DNA of 64,000 nt from an uncultured Paracoccaceae bacterium (GCA_947503965.1 CANNFU010000005.1:186001-250000); one strand, 5' to 3'. Counted from the first letter of the stretch, positions 8,305-17,975 are shown. A program made the numbers and translations. Notes: a model not told the origin generated them from the letters alone.

Positions 8305-10616
8305 TGCTGGTCCGTTTTTTTGCGCTGTTGCTGACAGCCTTGCTGTGCTGGGCGCCCATAATGGCTGCCGCACAAGAGCAACCAGACGCAAATCTGACGC
8401 AAGCGGAAGAGAATGGCAGTTGGGAACGAATTGCCCGACGTGCCGAACAACTGGCCGGGCGCGAAGATGCATCGGAATTTGCCCTAAATCGCTTGCGGGC
8501 AGAACTGGTGGAATGGCGCGATGTGTTTCTTGCGCGGACCTCGACCAATGCAGGTCGGCTTGCGACGGTCGATGCCCAGATTGCCGCACTTGGTCCGGTT
8601 CCCGAAAGTGGCGAGGAGGCAGAGCCGATCGCCACCCGCCGCGCAGCACTTGAGGCGCAGCGGCAGGACCTGATCGCGCCGCGTGTTCTGGCCGAAGAAT
8701 CGTTTGCCCGCGCCAATGGTCTGATCAGCGAATTCGATGCGCTGTTGTTGCAACGTCAGACCGCGGAACTGACTTTGCGTGGTCCGTCTCCGCTGAACCT
8801 CACACATCTGGGCAATGCGGCGGGCGCGTTATGGAGCCTTGTGCAGGTTATCGGCGTCGAAACAGGGGTCAGGGCCGAACAGCATATCGGATCTGGCAAG
8901 CTGCTGGCCGTATTGCCGCGCGCGCTCTTGTTCTTCGTCATCGCGGTGGCGTGTCTGGGGCTTTTCCGGCGCCGGTTGACCATGTGGCGGATGCAGGTCC
9001 GTCAACGAAACGACCGGTTCACACCTATTTGGCTTTTCTTTCTGTCGCTGGCGCAGCTTCTTATCCCGACTTTGGGCCTTTTTGCGCTAACGGAGGGGCT
9101 GTCGACGCTTGATGTCTTTGGATTGCGCGGTGGCAGTGTGGTCGAAGCCGTGCCCGTGGCGGGTTTTGTTGTGCTTTTTACTTGGTGGCTCAGCCGTTTG
9201 ATTTTCCCGATCGGCCCGATTGCAGGTTATCTTGGCTATGATGAAGGCACGCGCGCCTCCGGGCGGCGATACGCATCGGCGTTGGGCTGGTCCGTGGCCT
9301 TGTGGATTCTGATGACCGAGGCCCTGCAAACGATGGATGTGGACGAAGGCGCGCGCGCGGCGATTGATTGGCCGTTGATGGTCATCTTGGGTATTTTGTT
9401 ATGGCGCTTCGGGCATGTTATCAGAACAAAGCCCGAGCCGATGGATGACACCGTCGTTTCCGAAGGCCGCGTGCGTGGCCTGATCGGGCGGTTTTGCACC
9501 ATCGTCGCCGTTGTCGCACCATTGGCTGCCGCTTTCGGGTATGGGGCCGCTGGTGCCGCGTTGCTGATACCGGCATTGAACTCGCTAGGGTTGGCTGGTG
9601 TGATTTTCCTTTTCCAGCGTGTTCTGCAGGATGTGACCAGTCCGCGTGCAACAGAAGAGCCAGCCAAGGGCTTTGCTGCCTTGGTCCCGGTCTTCCTCAG
9701 CTTTGTCATCTATTTGTTAAGCCTGCCGATTTTTGCCCTGATTTGGGGGGCGCGGGTGGATGAGCTGTTTGAAATCTGGAGCCGTTTTCGCGAAGGTTTC
9801 GCCTTGGGCGAAACGCGTATCTCACCCACCGATTTTCTCGCCTTTATCCTCGTATTCGCGGTCGGCTATCTTTTGACGCGCTTTATTCAAAGCACGCTGC
9901 GCAAAACCGTGATGCCGCGCACGCGCCTTGATATTGGTGGACAAAACGCGATTGTCGCGGGGTTTGGCTATGTCGGGATCATCCTTGCTGCGATTGTTGC
10001 GATCACAAGTGCCGGGATCGATCTGTCCAATATCGCACTGGTTGCCGGTGCGCTGTCGGTCGGTATTGGTTTTGGCCTGCAGAACATCGTATCCAACTTT
10101 GTCTCGGGCATTATCCTGCTGATCGAACGCCCGGTCAGCGAAGGTGACTGGATCGAGGTGGGCGGGCAGATGGGCTATGTCCGCTCCATCTCTGTCCGAT
10201 CGACCCGGATCGAGACATTTGACCGGACAGATGTGATCGTGCCCAATGCGGACCTTGTCAGCAATCAGGTGACGAACTGGACACGTGGCAACCTGATCGG
10301 GCGTGTGATTGTGCCCGTTGGTGTGGCCTATGGCTCTGATGTTGAGAAGGTGACCGAGATCCTGCGCGGTATCGCAGAGGCGCATCCACTGGTCCTGATG
10401 ACCCCGCCACCGTCAGTTCTGTTTCAGGGCTTTGGTGCAGATTCGCTGGATTTCGAGATCCGCGCGATCCTGCGTGACGTGAATTATGTTCTGGCGACAA
10501 AGTCCGAGATGAATCACGAAATCGCCAAAAAGTTCGCCGAAGCCGGGATCGAGATTCCCTTTGCGCAGCGCGATATCTGGCTGCGTAATCCCGAAGTCCT
10601 GAAGGGAGAAGCCTGA
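8301..10616 (+). CDS. DUF3772 / MscS-family mechanosensitive ion channel
   Basis: This 771-residue inner-membrane protein begins with a signal peptide (about residues 1-25, ending MAAAQEQ). A periplasmic DUF3772 region rich in Glu, Arg and Leu follows to about 185, then many membrane helices. The MscS pore and beta domain (about 555-765) includes VAGALSVGIGFGLQNIVSNF and the sequence GDWIEVGGQMGYV. Large MscS proteins of this type release solutes on hypo-osmotic shock. It overlaps cysK by 4 nt and alaX by 1 nt, so it is translationally coupled to both neighbours. Family assignment is firm; gating and conductance are not predictable. Confidence 0.9.
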   Translation: MMLVRFFALLLTALLCWAPIMAAAQEQPDANLTQAEENGSWERIARRAEQLAGREDASEFALNRLRAELVEWRDVFLARTSTNAGRLATVDAQIAALGPVPESGEEAEPIATRRAALEAQRQDLIAPRVLAEESFARANGLISEFDALLLQRQTAELTLRGPSPLNLTHLGNAAGALWSLVQVIGVETGVRAEQHIGSGKLLAVLPRALLFFVIAVACLGLFRRRLTMWRMQVRQRNDRFTPIWLFFLSLAQLLIPTLGLFALTEGLSTLDVFGLRGGSVVEAVPVAGFVVLFTWWLSRLIFPIGPIAGYLGYDEGTRASGRRYASALGWSVALWILMTEALQTMDVDEGARAAIDWPLMVILGILLWRFGHVIRTKPEPMDDTVVSEGRVRGLIGRFCTIVAVVAPLAAAFGYGAAGAALLIPALNSLGLAGVIFLFQRVLQDVTSPRATEEPAKGFAALVPVFLSFVIYLLSLPIFALIWGARVDELFEIWSRFREGFALGETRISPTDFLAFILVFAVGYLLTRFIQSTLRKTVMPRTRLDIGGQNAIVAGFGYVGIILAAIVAITSAGIDLSNIALVAGALSVGIGFGLQNIVSNFVSGIILLIERPVSEGDWIEVGGQMGYVRSISVRSTRIETFDRTDVIVPNADLVSNQVTNWTRGNLIGRVIVPVGVAYGSDVEKVTEILRGIAEAHPLVLMTPPPSVLFQGFGADSLDFEIRAILRDVNYVLATKSEMNHEIAKKFAEAGIEIPFAQRDIWLRNPEVLKGEA

Positions 10617-11332
10617 TGACCAAGCTCTTGTTTCGCGATGACGCTTATCTGCGCGAGGCATCCGCGACCGTCACTGCGATCACGTCAGAGGGCGGCCTGA
10701 TCCTTGATCAAACGACGTTCTACCCGACATCCGGCGGTCAGCCCGGCGACAGCGGCACGTTGTCATGGAATGGCGGCACGATTGACATCGCAACAACCGT
10801 CAAGGGCGAGGGGGATGCGATTTTGCATTTGCCTGCCGAACCAGCGCCCTTGCCCACGGTCGGGCAGGTCGTGACACAAAAACTGAATTGGGATCGTCGC
10901 TATCGGCATATGCGGGTCCATACGGCGTTGCATCTGTTGTCCGTGGTCATTCCGCTGCCAGTGTCGGGTGGGGCTATATCAGCCGAAAAGGGGCGGCTGG
11001 ACTTTGACATGCCAGACGCGCCAGAGGACAAGGCAGCGCTTGAGGATGATCTGAACCGCCTGATTGGGTGCAACATGCATGTGACCGAAGAATGGATCAC
11101 AGACGCAGAGCTTGATGCGCAGCCGGATCTGGTGAAAACCATGTCTGTCCAGCCGCCGCGTGGCAGTGGCAAGATCCGCCTGATCCGGATTGGCGTCGGG
11201 AAAGAGACGGCTGATCTCCAACCCTGTGGCGGCACACATGTTGCAAATACCGAAGAGATCGGTCGGGTCCGGCTGGGCAAGGTCGAAAAGAAAGGCCGCC
11301 AGAACCGGCGTGTCTATCTGCATCTGGATTAG
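10616..11332 (+). CDS. alaX: Alanyl-tRNA editing protein (AlaX-type)
   Basis: This stand-alone trans-editing hydrolase would remove Ser or Gly mischarged on tRNA-Ala. It has 238 residues. The zinc motif HTALH is at about residues 102-106 and CGGTH at about 203-207, giving the three zinc ligands plus catalytic surface expected of the AlaRS editing domain. The N-terminal barrel starts KLLFRDDAYLREA. The start ATG overlaps the preceding stop (TGATG), with GGGAG about 9 nt upstream. It lacks the aminoacylation domain of AlaRS. The next gene begins 4 nt after its stop. Confidence 0.92.
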   Translation: MTKLLFRDDAYLREASATVTAITSEGGLILDQTTFYPTSGGQPGDSGTLSWNGGTIDIATTVKGEGDAILHLPAEPAPLPTVGQVVTQKLNWDRRYRHMRVHTALHLLSVVIPLPVSGGAISAEKGRLDFDMPDAPEDKAALEDDLNRLIGCNMHVTEEWITDAELDAQPDLVKTMSVQPPRGSGKIRLIRIGVGKETADLQPCGGTHVANTEEIGRVRLGKVEKKGRQNRRVYLHLD

Positions 11333-11336
11333 GGTC

Positions 11337-11978
11337 ATGCGTTTGATTTCTGTTCTGGCAATAACCTTGTTCGGGCTTGTGAACCCAGCCTTTGCGCAAA
11401 ACCACCAAGGCTGTGAAAAGGATCAAATCCGCATTGTCGAAAATGCGTTGCGCAATGCCAAGGATCTGACCCTCAAGGCTGCGGCACAGGTGGGGGATAC
11501 ACCCGAATATGCGCGCTGGTTCGGGACCTATTCAGATGCGAATGCCGAGGTCGTGCGCGCCACGCTGAAGGCGGTGATTGGTGCTATCCGCAGCGGCGGC
11601 GTGACCACGCAATGCAACACCGCAACGCAGCACGGATGTACGGCGGGCGAATACGCTTGGGTTTATGCACATCGGCCGTACCAGGTCTATGTCTGCCCCC
11701 CCTTTTTCAACCTGCCGCCGCTGACGGCACTCAACCCGGGCGAACGGCGCAGCGACAATGGCACGCGCGAAGGAACTATGGTCCATGAAATTTCGCATTT
11801 TCTGCGGGTCGCGGACACATGGGATCACTGTTATTCGCGGAGCGAATGCAGCCGTATGGCAGTCAATGATCCGGACCTGGCGATCGAGAATGCCGATAGT
11901 TATCAGTATTTCACCGAAGATGTGACCTATTACGCGCGTCAGCCCATCGCCGGCAAACCCGCGCCGGTATCCGATTAA
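11337..11978 (+). CDS. Secreted M35-family (aspzincin) metallopeptidase
   Basis: This 213-residue protein has a signal peptide at about residues 1-21 (cleavage after AFA). HEISH at 150-154 supplies two zinc ligands and the catalytic Glu. Asp in ADTWDHCYS, about 10 residues further on, fits the third aspzincin ligand, and NADSYQYF near 185 is a family signature of lysine-specific metalloendopeptidase (M35) proteins. Eight or so Cys suggest disulfides in the exported enzyme. It starts 4 nt after alaX, so it probably belongs to the same transcript although no functional link is apparent. Its 3' end overlaps the convergent AI-2E gene by 4 nt. The substrate is unknown. Confidence 0.82.
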   Translation: MRLISVLAITLFGLVNPAFAQNHQGCEKDQIRIVENALRNAKDLTLKAAAQVGDTPEYARWFGTYSDANAEVVRATLKAVIGAIRSGGVTTQCNTATQHGCTAGEYAWVYAHRPYQVYVCPPFFNLPPLTALNPGERRSDNGTREGTMVHEISHFLRVADTWDHCYSRSECSRMAVNDPDLAIENADSYQYFTEDVTYYARQPIAGKPAPVSD

Positions 11979-13120
11979 CTGTCTTTGATATCCTGACCGA
12001 ACAAGTCGCGCTCGATCGGTTGATCAAGCATCTTTTCGGATTCAGGCAGACCTTCGCGCGATAACAGGATCGCAAAGGGGCGCAGATCCGGCACATGGCT
12101 GCACACGACAAGCAGCATCACCATGATCGGCACCGATAGAAACATCCCCGGAATACCCCAGACGGCGCCCCAGAAGGCAAGTGACAGTATAATGCCAAAA
12201 GATGACAGACGCAGCGCACGGCCCATCAGCATGGGATCGATAATGCTGCCATTCACGAATTGGATGATACCGGCGATCGTAAAGATGATCGCCGTAATCG
12301 TGGCATCGCCCAACTGCACATGGGCCACCAGCGCGATCAGTGCGGTCGCGACGATGGACCCGATATTGGGGATGAAGTTCAGCACGAAGGTGATGATCCC
12401 GATGGATGTCGCGAGTTCCAGCTGAAACGCACGGGCCAGCACATAGATCATCGCGCCGGTAATGGCGCTAATCACGGTTTTCACCAGAAGGTAGTAGTTC
12501 ACGCGATGGATAATGGATTGGATGATCTTGCCGATGCGGTTGGCCTGTTCTTCGTCCCCGACGAAATTCTGCAATTTGGTCTGAAACCAGATGCGCTCTG
12601 CAAACAGAAATCCCACGAACAGGATGATCAGGACGGTCGCCTGGGTCATGCCGCTGGCCTGGCCTGCGGCGCTGCGCAGATAGCTTGAGACATCGATGGA
12701 GCGCAGGGCGTTCAATACAGCCCGTTCGCTATCCTCGCCCAGCCAGGCAAATAGCGATGCAACGGCAGACGGCGCGCGTTCTGTATAGGACAGGGTCGTG
12801 ACAAGAACGGTATTGACCTGCGCCAACAGGATCGAGGTCAGCGTGAGAAGTGCAGCGGCGATCAGGACCATCGCAGCAATACTTGCAAGCGCGTTTGGTA
12901 TGCGGAAAGGACCGATGCGCTGGCGGGCGATGAAGTTGATGACATCGCTTGTCAGGCTGAACAGGATGATCGCCGTCGCAAGCGAAATCAGCACGAACCG
13001 GGCCTGCACCAGCAAGAACAGCACAACGGCAAATGCGATGATGACCAAAGCACCGGTTTGCAACCGGGTTGAATCACTGCGCCGTTCGGCGGCGCTGGCT
13101 TTGGGTGGGTCGTGCAGCAT
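11975..13120 (-). CDS. AI-2E family (PerM/TqsA-like) membrane transporter
   Basis: This 381-residue inner-membrane protein has about eight helices and the domain layout of the AI-2E exporter superfamily: two N-terminal pairs, a soluble region (about 120-170), and the C-terminal helices with NFIPNIGSIVATALIAL (about 255-271) and IDPMLMGRALRLSSFGI (about 302-318). Members include TqsA, which exports autoinducer-2, and Na+/H+ antiporters, so the substrate cannot be read from the sequence; no LuxS-type gene is in the window. It is convergent with the M35 peptidase and divergent from the tRNA-Ser gene. Confidence 0.85.
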   Translation of the reverse strand: MLHDPPKASAAERRSDSTRLQTGALVIIAFAVVLFLLVQARFVLISLATAIILFSLTSDVINFIARQRIGPFRIPNALASIAAMVLIAAALLTLTSILLAQVNTVLVTTLSYTERAPSAVASLFAWLGEDSERAVLNALRSIDVSSYLRSAAGQASGMTQATVLIILFVGFLFAERIWFQTKLQNFVGDEEQANRIGKIIQSIIHRVNYYLLVKTVISAITGAMIYVLARAFQLELATSIGIITFVLNFIPNIGSIVATALIALVAHVQLGDATITAIIFTIAGIIQFVNGSIIDPMLMGRALRLSSFGIILSLAFWGAVWGIPGMFLSVPIMVMLLVVCSHVPDLRPFAILLSREGLPESEKMLDQPIERDLFGQDIKDS

Positions 13121-13247
13121 ATGCGGAAAGCTCTTTGATACGATATACCGTGTATAAGGTGCTGGACGCCCATGCGTAAACCGCAGTCACAAACATATGT
13201 CGAGGGTCTTGCAAAAGGGGGGCGGGGCGCGCTAAACCGCACGCCAC

Positions 13248-13337
13248 GGACAGGTGGCCGAGTGGTCGAAGGCGCACGCCTGGAAAGTGTGTAGGCGGGA
13301 GACCGTCTCCAGGGTTCGAATCCCTGTCTGTCCGCCA
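13248..13337 (+). tRNA. tRNA-Ser (anticodon GGA)
   Basis: The acceptor stem is GGACAGG with TCTGTCC, followed by discriminator G and an encoded CCA (13335-13337). The anticodon stem CACGC/GTGTG encloses the loop CTGGAAA, giving anticodon GGA. A class II variable arm and the T-loop GGTTCGAATCC are present. This gene marks the left border of the exopolysaccharide locus. Confidence 0.97.
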
Positions 13338-13564
13338 GATTTCCACTTACGAATGCCCGTTGCGGCCCTGCTTGACGTACAGGGAATGGGTCCTGACCCT
13401 AAGAGGAATAGTGCCGATCTATTGCCTTCTATGCGCTTTTGATTGTTTCCAGCAGCATATAGGCTCCCGATTGAAATTGACGGTTGAAGTCATCCAAGGT
13501 CGCATGCATCTGGCGGTTGGGGACAAAACCATGTGCTATCATAATGAGACCGGAGTATTCTGCC

Positions 13565-15715
13565 GTGACACCAGCCCGTAAGCCCCGGCGGCGTTTACAG
13601 CGCAGCATCAGCAATGTGCTGCTATGCGCGTATATGGTCCAGAACGCGACCGGCGCTTTTGCGGAACCAAATCAACTCACCTACTCAACGTATGGCACCC
13701 CGGGTCTGATCGACATGCCGACCGCGCAAAGTGCCCCGGATGCCGAATTTGCAACGACGCTCAGCTATTTTGCAGGTAGCACGCGCGGGACGCTCAGCTT
13801 TCAGATGTTACCTAGACTGTCCGGCAGCTTTCGATACACGAAAATCGAAGACTGGGCCCCGGCCACGGGTGAGGCGACGTTTGATCGGTCATTCGACTTG
13901 CGATACCGGCTTGCAGATGAAGGCCCGATCCGGCCTGCCGTGGCGATTGGCCTGCAGGATTTCATCGGAACGGGAATTTATTCGGGCGAATACATCGTCG
14001 CCACCAAACATCTGATACCTCAGGTGGCAGTCACCGCTGGTATCGGCTGGGGGCGGCTTGGCAGTTTTGATGGTTTCACGAACCCGCTCGGCGCATTGAA
14101 TGAAGATTTTGAGACACGCCCAACCTCGACCGGTGACACAGGCGGACAGATCGAAAGCGCCCGGTGGTTTCGTGGTGATGCGGCACTGTTCGGTGGCGTC
14201 AGCTGGGCTGCAAACGAGCGGCTGACATTCAAGGCCGAATATTCGTCCGACGACTACACGCGCGAGCGGGCAGCCGGGCGCGACCTGTTCGAACGCGATT
14301 CCCCCTGGAACTTTGGTGTCGACTATCGGCTGAGCGACGGGGTTCATCTGCAAAGCTACTTCATGCATGGCACAGAGCTGGGTGTCGCGGCGACGTTCCG
14401 CACCAATCCGCGCTTTCCGAATGTGGCGGGTGGGGCAGGCAGCGCGCCTTTGCCGGTTCAAGTGCGCAGTGCTGCCAGTGCCGCGCCATTGGACTGGACG
14501 ACCAATGCGGCCCGCCAAAAAAGCGCGCGCGATCAGACAGCAACCTTTCTGGCCGCTGATGGGATGGAGTTGGAGGCGTTGCGCCTTGATGCGCGCAGCG
14601 CGACTGTTGCCATTCGCAACACCCGCTATCTTGCCCGCGCCGAAGCGATCGGGCGAACGGCACGGATTCTGACCCGCACCATGCCCGCTTCGGTTGAACG
14701 ATTTACGATCGTGCCGATGGAAAACGGCATACCGCTGGCGGCTGTCACATTGCAGCGGACCGACCTGGAGGAACTGGAGTTTGCGCCTGACGGGGCATGG
14801 CAAAGCTATGCCCGCGCTGACATTTCTGATGCGTCAACACAGCTTGATGACACGATCTATGCGGATGGCGTTTATCCACGGTTTCGATGGTCTTTGTCCC
14901 CTTATGTCGAAGGGAGCTATTTTGACCCCGATGACCCGATACGACTTGATTTTGGGATCGCACTCAATAGCGAGTACGACATTGCGCCCGGGCTTATCCT
15001 GTCGGGCCGGGTACAGCAGCGATTGGTTGGTAATCGCGATGAATCGACCCGCAGCGATCCATCCACGCTGCCGCGCGTCCGTTCTGACGCGAATATATAC
15101 GCCAAGGCGGATACCGCCCTTAAGCGATTGACACTTGCCCAGTATTTCCGGCCGGGGCCGGATCTGTATGGTCGGGTGACAGCTGGCTATCTTGAGACGA
15201 TGTATTTTGGCTTGTCGTCCGAATTGTTGTGGAAACCGGTCAGGAGCCGGCTTGCCTTGGGGGTTGAGCTGAACGAGGTCCGTCAACGCGACTTTGATCA
15301 GCGGTTTGGACTGCAGGATTATCAGGTCACGATCGGGCATGGGACCATGTACTACGATTTTGGCAACGGGTTTCACGGCCAGCTCAGCGCAGGGCGCTAT
15401 CTCGCCAAGGACTGGGGCACCACAATCGCGTTGGACCGGACCTTTGCAAATGGCTGGCGGCTTGGGGCCTATGCTACCTTTACCGATGTCTCTTTTGACG
15501 ATTTTGGTGAAGGGTCATTCGACAAGGGCATTCGCATCTCTGTACCTCTTCAGCACTTCCTCGGGTGGCCCTCAGACCGTGTCGCTGACGTCACTATTCA
15601 GCCGATCTTGCGGGATGGCGGCGCACGGCTCAACGTGAGCGACCGGCTGTACGACACCGTGCGCAGCTATCATGAGCCAGAGCTACAACGTGGATGGGGC
15701 CGTTTCTGGAGATGA
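13565..15715 (+). CDS. yjbH: YjbH/GfcD-like outer-membrane exopolysaccharide protein
   Basis: This is a large protein (716 residues from GTG 13565) of the YjbH domain family, predicted outer-membrane beta-barrels linked to exopolysaccharide production in E. coli (yjbEFGH, gfcABCDE). It has an Arg-rich, long signal peptide ending near AFAEPNQ. The hallmark YSTYGTPGLIDMPTA follows directly, and many alternating aromatic strands run to the C-terminal Trp-Arg. GTG 13565 has CGGAG 9 nt upstream; ATG 13544 is in frame but has no ribosome-binding site. It is first in a same-strand series with the yjbF-like and wza-like genes; the yjbF start is 6 nt past its stop. Confidence 0.82.
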   Translation: MTPARKPRRRLQRSISNVLLCAYMVQNATGAFAEPNQLTYSTYGTPGLIDMPTAQSAPDAEFATTLSYFAGSTRGTLSFQMLPRLSGSFRYTKIEDWAPATGEATFDRSFDLRYRLADEGPIRPAVAIGLQDFIGTGIYSGEYIVATKHLIPQVAVTAGIGWGRLGSFDGFTNPLGALNEDFETRPTSTGDTGGQIESARWFRGDAALFGGVSWAANERLTFKAEYSSDDYTRERAAGRDLFERDSPWNFGVDYRLSDGVHLQSYFMHGTELGVAATFRTNPRFPNVAGGAGSAPLPVQVRSAASAAPLDWTTNAARQKSARDQTATFLAADGMELEALRLDARSATVAIRNTRYLARAEAIGRTARILTRTMPASVERFTIVPMENGIPLAAVTLQRTDLEELEFAPDGAWQSYARADISDASTQLDDTIYADGVYPRFRWSLSPYVEGSYFDPDDPIRLDFGIALNSEYDIAPGLILSGRVQQRLVGNRDESTRSDPSTLPRVRSDANIYAKADTALKRLTLAQYFRPGPDLYGRVTAGYLETMYFGLSSELLWKPVRSRLALGVELNEVRQRDFDQRFGLQDYQVTIGHGTMYYDFGNGFHGQLSAGRYLAKDWGTTIALDRTFANGWRLGAYATFTDVSFDDFGEGSFDKGIRISVPLQHFLGWPSDRVADVTIQPILRDGGARLNVSDRLYDTVRSYHEPELQRGWGRFWR

Positions 15716-15720
15716 TAGGT

Positions 15721-16377
15721 ATGCAGATCAAACGGGTATGGCTTTCACGCGTGTTGATTGCGTTTGCAATGTCGGGGCTTTTGGGGGCGTGCGGCAATGA
15801 TCCCAATCAAGCCGGCCGGATCGGACAGATCAGCCAGATTTTCGATAACCTTGGACCGCGGACACCTGGTCCAACGGCGGCGCAGATCCGTGCCTATCTG
15901 ACGCCAGAGGTTGCAGCACAGTTCGGCGATGCGCCGCTCAAGATCGGCACTGTGGAAAAGCCGTTGCTGTCATCGGTGCTCATTGGTGTCGGAGAAAATG
16001 GTCAGGTGGCAACTTTCACCACACCCGATGGCGTGAGTTTTGCGCTGAACAATGGCTTGCTCATCGGTTCCCGTGGACTGGGCGATGATTTGATGAGCGC
16101 TGATGTCGCTGCGACTCTGCGTGCGATTGCGGCAGGTGGGGGCAGGGGGCTTATCCGTGTTCACCGCTATCTTGATGGTGAGGAACAGATGTTCGTGCGC
16201 AGTTTTGTCTGCGATCTTGTTGCAGAAGAACCGGGCGCGTTCCGTGAACGCTGTCAGGGCGAAACCCTGCAATTCGAAAACATCTATCGCATTGGTGCAA
16301 ATGGTGCTGTGGCTTCATCGCGGCAATGGATCGGCCCGGAACGCGGTTACCTGTCGCTTGAACGCTTCCGCGATTGA
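15721..16377 (+). CDS. yjbF: YjbF/GfcB family lipoprotein
   Basis: This 218-residue protein carries a lipoprotein signal with lipobox LLGACG, placing the lipidated Cys at residue 25. The rest matches the YjbF/GfcB (group 4 capsule) family: a beta-rich periplasmic domain with DGVSFALNNGLLIGSRGLGDDLM at mid-protein (quoted in part: LNNGLLIGSRGLGDD) and a C-terminal strand ending WIGPERGYL. In E. coli the homologues act with YjbG and YjbH in export or assembly of an uncharacterised polysaccharide. ATG 15721 has GGAG 9 nt upstream and follows yjbH by 5 nt. No YjbG/GfcC homologue is encoded nearby. Confidence 0.85.
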   Translation: MQIKRVWLSRVLIAFAMSGLLGACGNDPNQAGRIGQISQIFDNLGPRTPGPTAAQIRAYLTPEVAAQFGDAPLKIGTVEKPLLSSVLIGVGENGQVATFTTPDGVSFALNNGLLIGSRGLGDDLMSADVAATLRAIAAGGGRGLIRVHRYLDGEEQMFVRSFVCDLVAEEPGAFRERCQGETLQFENIYRIGANGAVASSRQWIGPERGYLSLERFRD

Positions 16378-16466
16378 TCTTGCCACCTTTGGTGGTTTGC
16401 AGCATGGGCACTTGCAACTTACCCCGCTTTTCGGGACATAGACGGAAGAACAAGTTGGAAACCAGT

Positions 16467-17816
16467 ATGCTGAAAAGATTGATCGCATTGTGCAGTTTTG
16501 TGGCGTTGGCCAGCTGTGGCATTGCCTATATTCCGTCGCAAGTGTCACAGGCCGATAGCAAGGTCCGCGTTGTCCCGCTGACGGCAGAAACGGTTCTGTC
16601 TGCAAACCAGTCGCCTTACAATCCGCGTGCGCTACCCGCCGCGTTTTCCCAGACTTCTGGGGCGCCATCTGCCGGACGCGGCGTAGGCGCATTGCCAGAG
16701 GCGACGCTGGAACGTCCACAGCGTCCGAACGCGCTTGCATTACGGTTGCCGCCGGCGGTGCCCAACACCCCCTACCGGATTGGCGTCGGTGATGTGCTGC
16801 TGCTGGCCACACGTGATGCCGCTAATACTGTGGAAGAGTTGTCGGGCTTGCTCGCGGCACAAAACCGCAGGCAAGGATACACGGTGCAGGATGACGGTGC
16901 CATTGCGATCCCCGATGTCGGTCGTGTTCAGGTCGCCGGATCGACGCTGGAAGAGGCCGAGGCGCAGCTGTTCCGCCGTTTGCTGGACAATCAGATCGAT
17001 CCGACGTTCAGCCTCGAATTGGCCGAGTTCAATTCAAAGCGTGTGTCGATTGGTGGCGCGGTTGGCAATCCCACGCTTGTACCGATCACACTGACACCGC
17101 TGACCCTTGATCAGGTTCTTTCGGCGGCGGGCGGCATCCAGACGCCTGACATGGATTTTGCATCGATCCGGATCTATCGCGATGGCACGCTTTATCAAAT
17201 CCCGCTGGAAACCTATCTGTCGCGGGGCGATGTGCAGAAAACGCGCCTTGCCGCAGGCGACAGCGTCTTTGTCGATACAGAGTTTGAGCTGGACCGCGCA
17301 CAAGCCTACTTTACCGAGCAGATTACGCTCGCCCAGTTGCGTCAAACTGCGCGGGTAAGCGCGCTGAATGAGCTTCAGGTCGAGATGGAGCTGCGCCGCG
17401 CGTCTTTGAACGAAGCACGCACAAACTTTCAGGCACGCCTGGAGCTGGATGCTGTGGACCGTGATTATGTCTATCTGGCGGGCGAGGTGAACAGTCCCGC
17501 ACGTTTTGCGCTCCCTCCGGAACGCAAGGCCAGTCTGGCCGACGCGCTGTTCTCTGAGGGCGGGTTTTCGTCACAGACAGCAAATCCCTCGCAGATATAC
17601 GTTTTGCGGGGTTCGCTGGACCCACGTGAATTCAGCGCCGTAACGGCCCTGCATCTTGATGCATCGAATGCCGCGAATCTGATGCTGGCAACCCGGTTAG
17701 AGATGCGCCCGAATGATGTGGTATTCATAGCCGAACAGCCGATTACACGTTGGAATCGGGTCGTGCAGCAGTTTGTGCCGTCCTTGATCAACACGGCTGC
17801 CGCAGCGGCAAATTAA
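16467..17816 (+). CDS. Wza/GfcE-like polysaccharide export lipoprotein
   Basis: This 449-residue protein starts at ATG 16467, with GGAA 6 nt upstream. Lipobox LASC puts the lipidated Cys at residue 17. The polysaccharide-export domain begins YRIGVGDVLLLAT (about 104-116) and is followed by SLBB-type repeats (NSKRVSIGGAVGNP and, near 334, DYVYLAGEVNSPARF). A helical Arg/Glu segment around 280-325 precedes the second repeat. Such proteins form the outer-membrane channel for capsule or exopolysaccharide and work with a Wzc-type kinase, which is encoded at 21.3-23.5 kb. The C-terminal tail is Ala-rich. The 89-nt gap before it is longer than the others in the cluster. Confidence 0.88.
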   Translation: MLKRLIALCSFVALASCGIAYIPSQVSQADSKVRVVPLTAETVLSANQSPYNPRALPAAFSQTSGAPSAGRGVGALPEATLERPQRPNALALRLPPAVPNTPYRIGVGDVLLLATRDAANTVEELSGLLAAQNRRQGYTVQDDGAIAIPDVGRVQVAGSTLEEAEAQLFRRLLDNQIDPTFSLELAEFNSKRVSIGGAVGNPTLVPITLTPLTLDQVLSAAGGIQTPDMDFASIRIYRDGTLYQIPLETYLSRGDVQKTRLAAGDSVFVDTEFELDRAQAYFTEQITLAQLRQTARVSALNELQVEMELRRASLNEARTNFQARLELDAVDRDYVYLAGEVNSPARFALPPERKASLADALFSEGGFSSQTANPSQIYVLRGSLDPREFSAVTALHLDASNAANLMLATRLEMRPNDVVFIAEQPITRWNRVVQQFVPSLINTAAAAAN

Positions 17817-17872
17817 GCATAGCATCAGCGGAAAAGCGCCGTGTTTTTGACAGCGGACTCCTGAAAATGGAA

Positions 17873-17903
17873 AAAAGCACCGGAATTGCAAATCCGTGCT
17901 TTT
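17873..17903 (+). terminator. Hairpin after the wza-like gene, possible terminator
   Basis: AAAAGCA plus CGGA (17873-17884, one bulged C) pairs with TCCG plus TGCTTTT (17893-17903). The terminal Ts are part of the stem, as in bidirectional terminators. It separates the yjbH-yjbF-wza-like genes from the small gene at 17976. Confidence 0.45.
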
Positions 17904-17975
17904 AAAGAGGAATAGTTTTGCGCTATACACTTTTTGAGTGAACAATTCTAAGTACTCTAGAGCAGGAGAAATCCA

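Noticed and set aside
13310-13337. tRNA-Ser 3' end matching tRNA-Ser at 31.8 kb as possible att repeats
   Set aside because: The two are in opposite orientation and differ by one base as expected of two normal Ser tRNAs; no integrase gene is present.
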